From Candidatus Thioglobus sp. (GTDB taxonomy: Bacteria > Pseudomonadota > Gammaproteobacteria > PS1 > Thioglobaceae), in assembly GCA_003978185.1 (NCBI GenBank), contig QOAH01000064.1, positions 1 to 10,591 on the forward strand: 10,591 nt of DNA, given 5' to 3'. Positions 9,772 through 10,591 of this stretch are shown here, in pieces; the first letter of the stretch is position 1, and the number at the start of each line of letters is the position of its first letter. A program made the position numbers and the translations under genes. Under the pieces are notes generated by a model. It searched no databases. It was given only the letters and a program-made list of their open reading frames with translations, and was not told the origin of the DNA.

Positions 9772-10210
9772 AATAATTATCTATACCGATGGTGGTTGTC
9801 GAGGTAATCCTGGCATTGGTGGTTGGGGTGCATGGCTTCGATACGGCGATCATGACAAAAAACTCAAAGGCAGTGCAAAAGACACCACCAATAATCGTAT
9901 GGAATTAACGGCGGCCATCAAAGCATTAGAAGCCATTAAATCAAGCACGATTGATATCGATTTATATACCGATTCTAAATATGTCATGGGTGGTATTAAT
10001 GAGTGGATCAAAGGCTGGAAGTTAAGAGGCTGGAAGACTGCCAATAAAAAACCAGTGAAAAATGTTGATCTATGGCAAAAGCTTGATGAGGTCAACACTA
10101 AGCACAATGTGCACTGGTATTGGGTTAAAGGCCATAGTGGTGATGAGGGAAACGAAATGGCCGATACGTTAGCCAACCAAGCAATGGATGCCATACAATT
10201 CAATAAATAG
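9764..10210 (+). CDS. rnhA: Ribonuclease HI
   Basis: Cleaves the RNA strand of RNA:DNA hybrids (R-loops, primers) in the cytoplasm, with two Mg2+ ions. The 148-residue protein has every catalytic residue: D9 ([11 protein letters not shown]), E47 (NNRMELTA), D70 (LYTDSKYV), H124 (KGHSGDEGN) and D134 (NEMADTLAN), in nearly E. coli numbering. The basic protrusion (about 81-100, [11 protein letters not shown]) typical of proteobacterial RNase HI is present. The start chosen is ATG 9764; a TTG one codon upstream is possible. The gene begins inside the last 8 bases of the amidotransferase gene without a visible Shine-Dalgarno, so coupled translation is likely. No intrinsic terminator follows. Confidence 0.97.
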   Translation: MNKIIIYTDGGCRGNPGIGGWGAWLRYGDHDKKLKGSAKDTTNNRMELTAAIKALEAIKSSTIDIDLYTDSKYVMGGINEWIKGWKLRGWKTANKKPVKNVDLWQKLDEVNTKHNVHWYWVKGHSGDEGNEMADTLANQAMDAIQFNK

Positions 10211-10228
10211 CCATATTTGTATATGAGT

Positions 10229-10269
10229 ATACTTACCCATTTTAATAGGTATAAATACTTACAATAGGT
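10229..10269. repeat. Two-word direct repeat (ATACTTAC ... AATAGGT)
   Basis: ATACTTAC occurs at 10229-10236 and 10255-10262; AATAGGT occurs at 10244-10250 and 10263-10269. The words appear in the same order twice, with the gap between them shrinking from 7 bases to none. This could be a partial tandem duplication or a pair of binding sites; nothing identifies a regulator. Confidence 0.5.
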
Positions 10270-10277
10270 TAATTAAA

Positions 10278-10300
10278 ACTATATAATATTGTTATATAGT
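10278..10300. repeat. 9-bp perfect inverted repeat
   Basis: ACTATATAA, 5-base loop TATTG, TTATATAGT. It lies about 70-90 bases upstream of the predicted transcription start of the gene at 10409. The stem has only one G-C pair and no following T-run, so a dyad operator is a better reading than an intrinsic terminator for rnhA. No known consensus is recognised. Confidence 0.5.
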
Positions 10301-10309
10301 AATATTATT

Positions 10310-10325
10310 GAATATAGATATATTC
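10310..10325. repeat. 7-bp near-palindrome, operator-like
   Basis: GAATATA, two-base centre GA, TATATTC: a 16-base dyad with a G/C pair at its outer ends. Its centre is about 50 bases before the predicted transcription start, just upstream of the candidate -35, which is where an activator often binds. Regulator unknown. Confidence 0.45.
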
Positions 10326-10333
10326 ATAAAAAC

Positions 10334-10362
10334 TTGTATTCTAGACGGTAACAAGGTATAAA
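10334..10362 (+). promoter_or_regulatory. Candidate sigma-70 promoter for the secreted-protein gene
   Basis: TTGTAT (10334-10339; 3 of 6 consensus bases, the conserved TTG) and TATAAA (10357-10362; 5 of 6), separated by 17 bases. Transcription would start near 10369, leaving a 5' leader of about 40 bases. In such AT-rich DNA, -10-like words arise easily, so this is tentative. Confidence 0.4.
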
Positions 10363-10397
10363 TATATTTTGTGATTCAAGTTCGACTATTAATAAAA

Positions 10398-10403
10398 AAG
10401 GAG
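10398..10403 (+). promoter_or_regulatory. Strong Shine-Dalgarno before a GTG start
   Basis: AAGGAG, five bases upstream of GTG 10409. With the signal-peptide coding that follows at once, this decides the start of the last gene, which would otherwise be missed because it begins with GTG and has no stop in the window. Confidence 0.75.
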
Positions 10404-10408
10404 AAAAA

Positions 10409-10591
10409 GTGAAAAAATTAGCCGTATTATTTGGATTTTTAATAAGTGTAAATTTTAATGTTTTTGCAAATGCAACCGATGGTGTTAAAGCTCTAGGTGA
10501 AAATGCAACAGAAGCACAAAAAGTTTTAGTTAGAAATGGCGCAAAAGATTGGTGTGATGACCAAGTCGATACCGGAAAAATAGAAGATGAT
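10409..10591 (+). CDS. Small exported protein of unknown function (3' end outside window)
   Basis: The frame is open from GTG 10409 to the window end, giving 61 codons. The protein begins MKKLAVLFGFLISVNFNVFA, a typical Sec signal peptide: two lysines, a hydrophobic core of about 14 residues, and cleavage probably after VFA (20) or ANA (22). The mature part starts TDGVKALGENATEAQKVLVR and contains NGAKDWCDDQVD with one cysteine so far. No lipobox is seen, so a soluble periplasmic or secreted protein is more likely than a lipoprotein. I do not recognise the family. It has its own strong ribosome binding site and a long upstream region, so it is probably transcribed separately from rnhA. Confidence 0.72.
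   Translation, partial: MKKLAVLFGFLISVNFNVFANATDGVKALGENATEAQKVLVRNGAKDWCDDQVDTGKIEDD

Larger units (their letters stand above)
10211..10408. other. AT-rich non-coding spacer between rnhA and a secreted-protein gene
   Basis: The 198 bases are far richer in A/T than the flanking genes and hold no convincing open frame on either strand. The stretch contains, in order, a pair of direct-repeat words, a 9-bp inverted repeat, a 7-bp near-palindrome, a candidate promoter and a strong ribosome binding site, each listed separately. It is the longest gene-free stretch in the window and probably the upstream control region of the gene starting at 10409. Confidence 0.6.

Noticed and set aside
9850..10203. 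117-residue minus-strand frame opposite rnhA
   Set aside because: Low-complexity hydrophobic/serine-rich translation typical of an antisense shadow; rnhA on the other strand has all catalytic residues.
10278..10300. Intrinsic terminator for rnhA
   Set aside because: The stem is nearly all A-T and no T-run follows; read as a possible operator instead.
10333..10355. CTTGT ... ACAAG inverted repeat around the promoter spacer
   Set aside because: Only 5 bp with a 13-base gap; too weak to separate from chance.

Overview
The window looks like chromosomal DNA of a free-living or symbiotic gammaproteobacterium. Base composition is AT-rich and genes are tightly packed with overlaps. The RuvA, LeuCD and RNase HI proteins read as gammaproteobacterial (for example the E. 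coli-like RuvA start MIGRL and the LeuD core). My best guess is a SUP05/Thioglobus-like or related sulfur-oxidizer lineage, but this rests on general resemblance and composition only. I see no mobile element, tRNA, rRNA or CRISPR array.

Layout. (1) Bases 1-3039 (+): the nearly complete C-terminal part of an inner-membrane RND efflux pump; its true start lies just before the window. (2) A convergent junction at 3030-3060, where the pump gene and the opposing operon overlap by 4 bases inside a hairpin. (3) A minus-strand operon read from 7940 down to 3036: leuC, leuD, ruvA, then an exported DUF255/YyaL-type thioredoxin-fold protein carrying a C-terminal DsbD-N-like domain. The first three genes are joined by 1- and 4-base overlaps, and the last follows ruvA after 36 bases. 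(4) A 64-base divergent control region (7941-8004) with a 7-bp inverted repeat. (5) A plus-strand pair: an AsnB-family amidotransferase resembling the N-acetylglutaminylglutamine amidotransferase subfamily, overlapping rnhA by 8 bases. (6) A 198-base, very AT-rich non-coding stretch (10211-10408) with direct repeats, two perfect inverted repeats and a plausible sigma-70 promoter. (7) The first 61 codons of a gene for a small exported protein of unknown function, cut by the window end.

How the genes work together. LeuC and LeuD form one enzyme, isopropylmalate isomerase of leucine synthesis. RuvA (Holliday-junction binding) and RNase HI (RNA:DNA hybrid removal) are housekeeping DNA-maintenance functions that share operons with unrelated metabolic genes. 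The pump and the DUF255-DsbD-like protein act at the inner membrane and in the periplasm. No novel multi-gene system is evident. The points most worth a second look are the exported Trx/DsbD-N fusion, the amidotransferase without its usual partner gene, and the repeat-rich upstream region of the unknown secreted protein.
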